A stretch of 64,000 nucleotides of DNA, taken from JAWRCU01 sp033542235 (lineage in GTDB: Bacteria; Pseudomonadota; Alphaproteobacteria; Rhizobiales; Rhizobiaceae). The notes under the pieces are model-generated. The model searched no databases and was not told the origin of the DNA. It saw nothing but the letters and a program-made list of their open reading frames with translations. The stretch lies in assembly GCF_033542235.1 (NCBI RefSeq), contig NZ_JAWRCU010000007.1:62001-126000 (forward strand). Direction: 5' to 3'. A program made the position numbers and the translations under genes. Positions within the stretch are counted from its first letter, which is position 1, and each line of letters opens with the position of its first letter. Shown here one piece after another: positions 57,286 to 64,000 of this stretch.

Positions 57286-58203
57286 TCAGTCAAACCTCGA
57301 CAGATGGAATGCTACGCCGTCCCACTCCCTGAAGGGACGAATACCGTTCGTGCGGATGCGAAAACCGTAACGATCCGCGAACCGGAGCAGCTCCGCAAGG
57401 TCCATCTCGACCGAATCCCGGTACGAGAAGTTCAGGATAACCAGATCGCCGTTCGGCCGCAGGACGCGTGAAGCCTCGGCAACATGCCTTTCGGCGAGGT
57501 CGCTCGCCATTTGCAGGTAAGGGAAAGCATCCAGCGCAACCGTGCAGTCGAATGCGGCATTCGGGAACTGTGCCAGATCCATTCCGGAGGTGAGTTGGAT
57601 CCGAACGTTGCGTTGCTCCGCACACCGTTCGCGGGCGATCCTGACCATCTCAGGTGAAATATCGATGCCGACGATACTGCGAACCTTTTGGTGAAGAGCG
57701 CATTCCAGCCGGCCGATGCCGCAGCCGATATCGAGGACGTCCCGCTCCGCTCCCGTCGCTCCGCGAACCTCGAGCCACGCAACGACTTCTTCGGTTGCGG
57801 CATCCAGCCGATCGGCCTTTCCGAACGAGTACAGAGCCACGCTGGCCTCCGGCGAGGATTTCGCCGCGCGATCGAAGGCTGCCGCCAAACGCGCTACCTC
57901 CGGTCGAGGGTCATCGAGCGGAGCCAGGTCGTGCGGCACCGCGGCAGCGGCCGCACGAACTGCATTCCAGCTGTCGGCATTTTGCCTGGCGAGATCGGAC
58001 AAAGTATTCAGGCGTTCGGCCGCCGGCGCACTTTCGGCGACCGGGCGGGTCGGCCCTGACAAGAATGCATCGAAATCGGCTGAAGTGTCGGTTTCGAGGA
58101 TGATGCGAACGAGCGCTGCGGCCGGAGACAAACGACCTTCCATGCACTCGCGTGTCATTTGCTCCAGCCGGTGCCCCAGCCTTCGCGCGCGACGCTTGTT
58201 CAT
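57286..58203 (-). CDS. Class I SAM-dependent methyltransferase
   Basis: 305 residues. The SAM-binding motif VLDIGCGIGRLE is at residues 156-167, followed by VGIDISPEMVRIAR and the acidic/post motifs FDCTVALDAFPYL and VLRPNGDLVILNFSY. The N-terminal 150 residues are a mostly helical region without a known domain. It is the last gene of the minus-strand glycan cassette and overlaps the acyltransferase gene by four bases. Acceptor unknown. Confidence 0.85.
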   Translation of the reverse strand: MNKRRARRLGHRLEQMTRECMEGRLSPAAALVRIILETDTSADFDAFLSGPTRPVAESAPAAERLNTLSDLARQNADSWNAVRAAAAAVPHDLAPLDDPRPEVARLAAAFDRAAKSSPEASVALYSFGKADRLDAATEEVVAWLEVRGATGAERDVLDIGCGIGRLECALHQKVRSIVGIDISPEMVRIARERCAEQRNVRIQLTSGMDLAQFPNAAFDCTVALDAFPYLQMASDLAERHVAEASRVLRPNGDLVILNFSYRDSVEMDLAELLRFADRYGFRIRTNGIRPFREWDGVAFHLSRFD

Positions 58204-59198
58204 GGAACGCGGCTGTACACGAGCTTCTGGTTCAAGCGATCGACGGCGCCCCAGCTATATTTGTAGCTTTCACGGCCGCGCAGGAAATGGAACTCACTGG
58301 CGCCTGCGCGGATCGCCTCGGCGATCGCATGTCCGATCAGGATCGAACCCGGGCTCTGCTCGGCAAACTCGGGATCGAACCCGCCTATATAGGCGTAGGC
58401 ACGGCCGCGATCGAGGAAGCCATAATATGCTCCGGCGACAATCCCGCCGATGTCGAGCAGGTAACAGCGCGCCACGCCATGGTCGGCCAGTATCGGCAGC
58501 ACTTCCCGATGAAATCGCCTGACGGCCGGGTGATCAAGAACTCCGGCTTCTCCGCGCACCTGCCAGCAGGCCGCATGAAGCCGGAAAAGGTGGTCCAGAA
58601 AATAGCTGGGGCGGCTCTGCGCAGCGGTGATCGTAGCCTCTCCAATCCGGTTGGCCGCGGCTTGAGCGCGGCGCAATTGCCGCCTGCGCCTGGCGGGGAC
58701 ACAACCGGCGAGATCCGGTTTTCCCCGCAGCTCGATCACCGGGCAGACGCTCTGATCGACACGTCGGCAGCAGAGGGTGTCAGGGCAGGGAAGCGCCAGC
58801 GCATGTGCATCCGGGTGCAGTTCCTCTAATTCCCAGCTCTGCCAGGCAAGCGAGCGGCCGGCGTCGATCATGGCAGCGCCGATGCTTTCCTGCCCCTCCG
58901 GCTCGATCAGCACATCGAGATAGTCGCTGACCGAAATGCCGAGTGGCAACAACCGGTGACCCTGCGCGCTCTGCTCATCATAGAAGGGCGCCAACCCGAC
59001 CAGGCGCGAGCCCCGCCACACCGCAATGGTTGCAAGTTCCCCGGGCGCGAAGCAACGCCACCAGGCCATCAGCCATGGCGGCATCTGGAAGGGCGTGGCG
59101 GAAGAGCAGCGACGCCACAGTTCCCACCATCCCTGACAGGATGCTTCGAGAGCTTCCGGAGCGCGGATGATCTCGGCGTGGAGGGAATGGGCATTCAT
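58200..59198 (-). CDS. BcsL/CelD-type GNAT acyltransferase
   Basis: 332 residues from ATG 59198; the longer frame runs into the glycosyltransferase gene. The GNAT domain of the cellulose-biosynthesis type is seen in AVWRGSRLVGLAPFY, RRRRQLRRAQAAANRIGEA and ILADHGVARCYLLDIGGIVAGAYYGFLDRGRAYAYIGGFDPEFAEQSPGS. The C-terminal FHFLRGRESYKYSWGA is typical of this group. It likely acylates a sugar or polysaccharide precursor. Gene overlaps on both sides show tight coupling. Confidence 0.85.
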   Translation of the reverse strand: MNAHSLHAEIIRAPEALEASCQGWWELWRRCSSATPFQMPPWLMAWWRCFAPGELATIAVWRGSRLVGLAPFYDEQSAQGHRLLPLGISVSDYLDVLIEPEGQESIGAAMIDAGRSLAWQSWELEELHPDAHALALPCPDTLCCRRVDQSVCPVIELRGKPDLAGCVPARRRRQLRRAQAAANRIGEATITAAQSRPSYFLDHLFRLHAACWQVRGEAGVLDHPAVRRFHREVLPILADHGVARCYLLDIGGIVAGAYYGFLDRGRAYAYIGGFDPEFAEQSPGSILIGHAIAEAIRAGASEFHFLRGRESYKYSWGAVDRLNQKLVYSRVP

Positions 59199-60262
59199 CG
59201 TGCGGTCGCGAGGTCGGGCCGCTCGCCTTTGACTGCGGCCAAGGCGCGGTAGGCATCCATATAGGAAAGGATCATCCTGTGGAGCGGGAAGCGGCGCTCT
59301 GCCGTAGACCGGCACAAATCCGGATCGAGCATGCCGGCTACCTTCATCGCATGCGCCATTTCGGCGGTATCCCGGACCAGGAATCCGGTGCGGCCATGAT
59401 CGATGACTTCGGGAAGAGCGCCGTTCGGAAAGGCCACGACGGGCGTGCCGCAGGCAAGGGCTTCCATCGCGACCAGCGAACTGGTCTCGTGCGCGAGGCT
59501 GGGCACGACAAGACAGCGGGCGGCATTAAGGAAGCGACGTTTGCGTTCGAACCCGAGTGGCCCGAGGAAGCGCCGGCGAGCGTCGAGGCGGGGGCGAATC
59601 TCGTCGTCGAAATAGCGCTCGTGAGCCTCGTATCGATAGACTTGGCCGCCGATCAGAAGCGGCAGATCCGCGGCACGGGCGGCATCGAGAGCGAGATGGA
59701 TGCCTTTCTCCGGGCAGACGCGGCTGAGGATCAGCGCGAAATTGCGTCTGGCATGGCGCGCTGAAAGGCGCTCGACGTCGACCCCGTTCGAAATGGGCGG
59801 GTGCAGTATCGCGCCTGCGGGTGCGCCGGCTAGCTGTGAGGCGGAGACAGGGTGTAGCCAAAGATCGTGGCGGTTCGGCCGAAGGGACGCCGGCGCATAC
59901 CAGTCGAGCGGCAGATGCAAGGTAACCAACGTTGGTCCGTCATCCGGCAGATAGGCGTCGAAGTCTATGCCGTGCAGATGGACGACATCGACATCCCAGC
60001 GGATCCGAGCCGCAGCGATAGCCTTGCGATGACGCGCATGAGCTCTCCGCCTGGCCTCGTCATCCAGGAGGCCGTTCTCTGCTGGAACGGCGATGAGCTC
60101 GCCGGCGGCTTGCGAACCCTCGCACGCGATCACCAGCGAATGATGGCCGGCTTCCGTCAGGGCCCGGTCGAGCGCGGTCAGAACCTGCTCGGCGCCGCCC
60201 ACCGCGTCCGGACCGACGCAGGCCAGAGGGTAGGCGACATTGAGCACGGTGAGCTTCTTCAT
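59195..60262 (-). CDS. GT4-type glycosyltransferase
   Basis: 355 residues from ATG 60262. It shows the GT-B fold features of family 4: an N-terminal NVAYPLACVGPDAVGGAEQVLTALD, ILSRVCPEKGIHLALDAARAADLPLLIGG in the C-terminal domain, and the donor-binding SLAHETSSLVAMEALACGTPVVAFPNGALPEVI with the E-x7-E motif. It transfers a sugar from a nucleotide donor to an acceptor in the cassette product. Confidence 0.9.
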   Translation of the reverse strand: MKKLTVLNVAYPLACVGPDAVGGAEQVLTALDRALTEAGHHSLVIACEGSQAAGELIAVPAENGLLDDEARRRAHARHRKAIAAARIRWDVDVVHLHGIDFDAYLPDDGPTLVTLHLPLDWYAPASLRPNRHDLWLHPVSASQLAGAPAGAILHPPISNGVDVERLSARHARRNFALILSRVCPEKGIHLALDAARAADLPLLIGGQVYRYEAHERYFDDEIRPRLDARRRFLGPLGFERKRRFLNAARCLVVPSLAHETSSLVAMEALACGTPVVAFPNGALPEVIDHGRTGFLVRDTAEMAHAMKVAGMLDPDLCRSTAERRFPLHRMILSYMDAYRALAAVKGERPDLATAR

Positions 60263-61110
60263 CTCGGCATCGATCCGAGTTCTTCGGACGCCGCTCTCGC
60301 GAGCGTCAACCATTCCGGCCCGGTGAGACCGAGCTTCAGCTCTTCGTAGAGCAGCCGGCCGCCATTGGGCAGGCTGAGGAAGTTGTAGTGCGGCGCGGCA
60401 CGGAAACGCTCGACCGGCGAGTCGAACGGCGCGAGCACCGAACGTTGCGTGACAAAGTGGGAGAGCATCTTCTGCTTGCGTTCCAAAGCAGCGCCATCGA
60501 GCGGAATTTCGAGAGAGGTTTTAGCCGTGTCGCCAAGAAAACGCTGGTAAACGCGACCAGCCGGGCTGGCGTGATAGAACGCCATCTCGACGACGGCCGG
60601 AGGAACGAGTCCGGTCCCCTCTGTCAACCAGCATGCCGCATGGACGGCAAAGGCAATGGCGTCGTGATCCGGATGCCCGCCTTCGAACGGATGGGTGCAC
60701 ACAAAGCGGGGCCTGGAGTCGCGGAACAGACCGGCCAACTGCAATGCGAGCGGCACCAGGTTGTGGGCCGCCTCCTGGTCGGGCATTCCAACATTGAGCA
60801 GCTGGTCGACGTCGATGCTTGCTTCGCCCATCGCAGCTGCGAGTTCGCCTCGACGAGCTTCGGCGTAATCCTGCCACGTGGCGAATCCGTGAGCGTAGGC
60901 ATCCCGCATGTTGCGCGGAGCGCCGTCGGTCACGTGAATGATGGTCGCTTGGCTCAGTGCTGTAAGATGACCACCGATTCCGACCGTCTCGTCATCCGGA
61001 TGAGCGACGACGACCATGACGTCCTCGCCTGCGGGATTGACGGCATCCGCAGACCTGAGCAGCCCGGCGAATTCGCTGAGAGCAGGGTGAGTTGGAAAAG
61101 AATTATCCAT
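60259..61110 (-). CDS. PIG-L/LmbE-family deacetylase
   Basis: 283 residues. The zinc motif AHPDDE is at 36-41 and the third ligand region HPFEGGHPDHDA at 140-151. Such enzymes remove N-acetyl groups from GlcNAc-containing lipids or pseudodisaccharides (PIG-L, MshB, BshB). In this cassette the likely substrate is an N-acetylhexosamine unit made by the neighbouring glycosyltransferases. It overlaps the GT4 gene by four bases and follows a 128-base spacer with a palindromic repeat. Confidence 0.9.
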   Translation of the reverse strand: MDNSFPTHPALSEFAGLLRSADAVNPAGEDVMVVVAHPDDETVGIGGHLTALSQATIIHVTDGAPRNMRDAYAHGFATWQDYAEARRGELAAAMGEASIDVDQLLNVGMPDQEAAHNLVPLALQLAGLFRDSRPRFVCTHPFEGGHPDHDAIAFAVHAACWLTEGTGLVPPAVVEMAFYHASPAGRVYQRFLGDTAKTSLEIPLDGAALERKQKMLSHFVTQRSVLAPFDSPVERFRAAPHYNFLSLPNGGRLLYEELKLGLTGPEWLTLARAASEELGSMPR

Positions 61111-61132
61111 CCTGCTTCAAGTCCCTTTTCCC

Positions 61133-61196
61133 GCATGATCTTGGCCGAAGACTCTGCAACTTTTTGCCATCGCCGACCATCGGTTCGGGATCATGC
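61133..61196. repeat. Degenerate rhizobial palindromic repeat
   Basis: GCATGATC (61133-61140) and GATCATGC (61189-61196) are perfect arms, with CCGAA and TTCGG as inner arms. The arms match the common rhizobial palindromic element with a GGGATCATGC end. It lies in the 128-base gap between the PIG-L gene and the glycoside hydrolase gene. Confidence 0.6.
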
Positions 61197-61238
61197 TCCA
61201 GGGCAGGGGAGTCCTGTGCGTGTGAGCTTTCCATCGCC

Positions 61239-62171
61239 TCAGGCCGCGGGCAGAGACAATCCCTCCATCTTGCGATGGCCAACCACAGGCGCGTAGCGCC
61301 GGATCATCGTGCTGCAGAACTCGGCGAATTCCTCCGGTACCAGGGGGGCACTGGTGTGATGCGGCATGATACCCCGATGCGCAGGCGTGAAGCAGAAGGT
61401 GATCGTGACGTCGAAATCGGCAATCGCGTCCATCTGCCGGTCGAACCAGTCGAGCGCGCCGGGGCGGAAGCTGTCGGCCCAGGACAGGCCAGTGCGCAAT
61501 GAGGTGACGCCCAGCCGTTTCAGCCAGCGCACCGCTTCATCCAGTCGATAGTCTTCGAAGTCGAACCACTGGGCAATTCCCAGCTGTGGAGTGTACCTGG
61601 CGAACTCCTCGAGCGCGGGCTTCGGCGAACCGTCCTCGCGGAGCAGCCCCATATAGAAATGGCGATAGTAGGATGAGCCTTCGGCCTCGCGGTGCCGGGT
61701 CGTCGCCTCCCATGCGCGCGGGAGATCGTAGAGACTGTACCACTGAATGCGTGGTGCCTGGCCGAGCAGCAGCTCGGCCGTCCTCTTCAGTCCCCAAAGC
61801 TGAACTTCTTCGGCGCCGAAGGTCGAGACGCCGACCTCGGTAATCCAGACCGGGAGATCCGTGACCTCATGGATCTCGGCGAGCTTCTGTGGCCACTCAT
61901 CGATCTTCCAGAGATTCCAGTCGAGCGGAAAACCATGCACGGCGACAGCGTCGACGTGATCAAGGACGCCGTATCCCTGCATGCGCCGCAGGAACAGGGG
62001 ATCGATCGGCGAAATGCCGCCGAGCACGCGTGTCACACTGGAATTCTCTGCCGCAATCGCGTCACCTGCGAGCGCCGTCATCTCGGCGAACAGGCTCCAT
62101 TCCGGATCGATCTCCGGGTCCCAGTGCGATTTGTTATTGGGCTCGTTCCAGATCATGGCCGCTTCAATCAT
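61239..62171 (-). CDS. Glycoside hydrolase, clan GH-A-like (beta-xylosidase-type), apparently circularly permuted
   Basis: 310 residues. The acid/base motif WNEPN (Glu10) is at the very N terminus, and the nucleophile region WITEVGVST (Glu112) follows at the proper distance. RIQWYSLYDLP (~141-151) looks like strand eight. Residues 205-296 then look like the beginning of the same barrel (LDEAVRWLKRLGVTSLRTGLSWAD, DVTITFCFTP, EEFAEFCSTMIRRYAP), which normally precedes WNEPN. This suggests a circular permutation. The start ATG overlaps the upstream methyltransferase stop by four bases. It may hydrolyse or transfer a sugar in the cassette product; the substrate is unknown. Confidence 0.75.
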   Translation of the reverse strand: MIEAAMIWNEPNNKSHWDPEIDPEWSLFAEMTALAGDAIAAENSSVTRVLGGISPIDPLFLRRMQGYGVLDHVDAVAVHGFPLDWNLWKIDEWPQKLAEIHEVTDLPVWITEVGVSTFGAEEVQLWGLKRTAELLLGQAPRIQWYSLYDLPRAWEATTRHREAEGSSYYRHFYMGLLREDGSPKPALEEFARYTPQLGIAQWFDFEDYRLDEAVRWLKRLGVTSLRTGLSWADSFRPGALDWFDRQMDAIADFDVTITFCFTPAHRGIMPHHTSAPLVPEEFAEFCSTMIRRYAPVVGHRKMEGLSLPAA

Positions 62172-62925
62172 CCGGTTCTCCTTTGGCTGGATAGACTGGG
62201 CCTTCGCCGGCAGGCGGGCCTGCCGGTCGGCAGAAATAGACCTCCTCCTCGGGATGAGAGACGATCTCGAAGCCCGAGCTCCTCAGCATCGCTTCCATGC
62301 AGGCCCGGTTCGGGACCCACCAGTTGGTGGGATCGCCCGCATATCTGTCTTCGATGAAATGCAGCCTGGGAAATCCGGGATTTTCGAACGGCTCGGTGTC
62401 CCAGAAGGCGTGATCTGCCTGTAGCGCGACCAGCTCCGGGCTTCCGCGTTGCATCGACTGAAACACCATCAGTTCCCTGACGCAGTGCTTGCGAACGAGG
62501 TCCAGCGCGAGGAGCGGGTGGCGCAGATGGTAGAGCACGCCCATGAACAGGACGATGTCGAAGCGCTCGCTGAGAGCGCCGACGTCGTAGACGGAGAGCT
62601 CCCGGAATTCGACATCCGCTTCGGCCACTTCCGCCGCAAAGCGCGCCTGCGCCAGATAACCCTCGTCGGAATCGATGCCCAGCACGCGGTCGGCGCCGCG
62701 CCGTTTCATTTCGATCGAATAGAAGCCGGCATTGCAGCCGATATCGAGGACAGTTTTGCCGGCCAGGCCCGCAGGGAGCTCTGAGGCGAACTTGCTCCAT
62801 TTGACGAACGGATAGTTGCCGAGAAAATGGTCCGGCGCCGTCGATACCCCCTGCAGCTCGATATTGTGGAACCATGGGCCAAGCGCTTCGATCCTGCGGC
62901 GAATTTCAGCGGTCGACAGATGCAT
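62168..62925 (-). CDS. SAM-dependent methyltransferase (Rta_06860-like family)
   Basis: 253 residues. The SAM motif VLDIGCNAGFYSIEMKRRGA spans residues 59-78, followed by VLGIDSDEGYLAQARFA and FDIVLFMGVLYHLRHPLLALD. The opening MHLSTAEIRRRIEALGPWFHNIEL and the ending with DPTNWWVPNRACMEAMLRSSGFEI are features I associate with a methyltransferase family found in conserved glycan-type gene cassettes. The family label is from memory. It is coupled to the glycoside hydrolase gene. Confidence 0.82.
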
Positions 62926-62927
62926 CG

Positions 62928-63728
62928 CTATCGTCCTTGCACCGCTGGAATGGGGGCCTCGGCCGTCGCGAGCAGGGCATGAGCAATTTCGTCTCTGCTG
63001 GATCTCTCCATCCGGGCAAGAAGGTCGATCGCTGCGCGATAGCCGTTGAACGTACCGACGTCCACGTAATCTGAGCCCGCCTTTATGCCGAAAGCTTCAC
63101 CGCCCGCAGCGAGATAGGCATTAATGAGGGTGCCGACATATTCGTCGCTGCCTTCGCGGGAGCGCCAGAGAGCGTGCAACTCGCGCAATATTCCGCCTGG
63201 CATCTTGAACGCCCCCCAAATCCAGTTCGACTGCGCGTCGGGCTGCTTCACCTGGATCTCGCGAACGCGGTTGGCTCGATCGACGACGACGGCGTCGAAG
63301 AATTCTGGCCTCTCGACTGGGAACAGCAGAAACGACAGCGTGCCATCGGGAAGGGCAGTGAACCCGTTCTCCGGATACCAGACCGTATCCGGGAGGCCGA
63401 TAAGGACCTGCTCGTCGTCATGGACGAGGGGGGTCGCACGAAAGATCGCGTCGCACAGCCCGGCGGGCGTCGGCTGAACGACGAAGGCAGTTGACGCCTG
63501 TTCGTAGCCCGCCGCGTAATATTCGAGAATGTCGGATTTGCCCGGTCCGATAACGAAGCAGACCTTGTCCGCTCCCGCCGTGATCATCCGATTTACGAGA
63601 TATTCGCTGACGGCGCACGGCCGCTCGACCGCGCCGTCGACGCGGCTTCCGACCGGCAGCAGCTCCTTCGAAAACCCGAGTGGCTGGATCCGGCTGCCGC
63701 GTCCCGCGGCTGGTACGATGCCGAGCAT
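62928..63728 (-). CDS. Sugar-phosphate nucleotidyltransferase
   Basis: 266 residues from ATG 63728, which overlaps the upstream stop (TGATG). The N-terminal signature GIVPAAGRGSRIQPLGFSKELLPVG carries the nucleotide-binding G-x-G-x-R and the catalytic Lys22. GLPDTVWYPENGF holds the metal-binding Asp, and YVDVGTFNGYRAAIDLL is typical of the glucose-1-phosphate thymidylyl/uridylyltransferase family at its end. It should activate a sugar for the glycosyltransferases. The nucleotide and sugar are not determined. Confidence 0.88.
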   Translation of the reverse strand: MLGIVPAAGRGSRIQPLGFSKELLPVGSRVDGAVERPCAVSEYLVNRMITAGADKVCFVIGPGKSDILEYYAAGYEQASTAFVVQPTPAGLCDAIFRATPLVHDDEQVLIGLPDTVWYPENGFTALPDGTLSFLLFPVERPEFFDAVVVDRANRVREIQVKQPDAQSNWIWGAFKMPGGILRELHALWRSREGSDEYVGTLINAYLAAGGEAFGIKAGSDYVDVGTFNGYRAAIDLLARMERSSRDEIAHALLATAEAPIPAVQGR

Positions 63729-64000
63729 CAGATTGCCTCCGCCGCTGGCTGGGATGAGCGCTGCGCATTGCCGCACTGTGCAAGGATGGACTCCAGCTCC
63801 TGCGCACGCCGATCTGACGTGTGTTCGGCCAGGACGCGCTCACGGGCATTCCTTCCGATCCGGCGAAGCGCCTCGTCGCTGAGCTCAAGAGCAGCGATCA
63901 CATTCTCCGTCGTCTCGACGGGAATGATCTCTTCGCCCGCCGCGAAGAAGGTGTCGAAGCCCGGCCATACGTCCGTTACGATGGCTGCTCCGCACGCTGC
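63728..64000 (-). CDS. Glycosyltransferase (CgeB/GT4-like), C-terminal fragment
   Basis: The gene enters from beyond the end of the window; 90 C-terminal residues are visible. The segment AACGAAIVTDVWPGFDTFFAAGEEIIPV, followed by ALELSDEALRRIGRNARERVLAEHTS, is the donor-site region of CgeB-like glycosyltransferases. The stop overlaps the nucleotidyltransferase start by one base. It continues the cassette outside the window. Confidence 0.75.
   Translation of the reverse strand, partial: AACGAAIVTDVWPGFDTFFAAGEEIIPVETTENVIAALELSDEALRRIGRNARERVLAEHTSDRRAQELESILAQCGNAQRSSQPAAEAI

Overview
The window reads as chromosome-like DNA of a high-GC alphaproteobacterium, most likely a Mesorhizobium-type member of the Rhizobiales. 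The evidence is protein similarity by eye, GGAAC-N16-CGTT promoters of the EcfG/RpoE2 general stress sigma type, rhizobial palindromic intergenic repeats, and many solute-binding ABC systems. I see no transposase, integrase, phage gene, CRISPR array, tRNA or rRNA.

Layout. 0-5.3 kb: the end of a fumarylacetoacetase-like gene, a hydantoinase/oxoprolinase pair (hyuA-hyuB) and a Gfo/Idh/MocA oxidoreductase. 5.5-11.4 kb: an unknown 149-residue protein, a DUF883-type membrane protein, an AlkB-like repair dioxygenase, a truncated and frameshifted dioxygenase-like pseudogene, a CPA1 cation/proton antiporter and an APC/KimA-like permease. 11.4-18.7 kb: a LacI-family repressor divergent from a BMP-type (nucleoside-like) ABC transporter operon that ends in an ADP-ribosylglycohydrolase homologue. 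18.7-25 kb: a UPF0104 membrane protein, a DMT exporter and metH behind a palindromic operator. 25.3-37.2 kb: a compact operon for Alternative Complex III (actABCDEF) plus a caa3-type cytochrome oxidase with a Sco chaperone, whose genes mostly overlap by 4-14 bases. 37.3-40.9 kb: an SDR, a PPC/DUF296 protein and a pyruvate-oxidase-like ThDP enzyme. 40.9-52.7 kb: a GntR/FCD-controlled catabolic island with two enolase-superfamily enzymes, a zinc deacylase, an M81 (MlrC-type) metallohydrolase and a complete Dpp/Opp-type ABC importer. 52.8-57.2 kb: a stress cluster with topoisomerase IB, a PRC-barrel protein, an SDR and several very small, mostly disordered proteins. 57.3-64 kb: a minus-strand glycan cassette with two glycosyltransferases, a nucleotidyltransferase, two methyltransferases, a PIG-L deacetylase, a BcsL-type acyltransferase and an unusual glycoside hydrolase.

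Two regulatory networks can be read directly. First, near-identical GGAAC-N16-(C/T)GTT promoters precede topoisomerase IB, the PRC-barrel gene, the SDR, the small-protein operon, the DUF296 gene and the ACIII-caa3 operon. A GGAAC-N17-GTT site precedes the ThDP enzyme and a one-mismatch version precedes the DUF883 gene. This places a whole respiratory chain and DNA/envelope protection genes under one predicted general stress sigma factor. Second, three copies of CGGTATAC(A/C)G lie before the GntR gene, the deacylase gene and the peptide-binding protein gene, which defines a local regulon.

The most unusual single protein is the glycoside hydrolase at 61.2-62.2 kb. Its motif order is that of a circularly permuted TIM barrel. 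All function calls rest on reading the sequence, without database searches.
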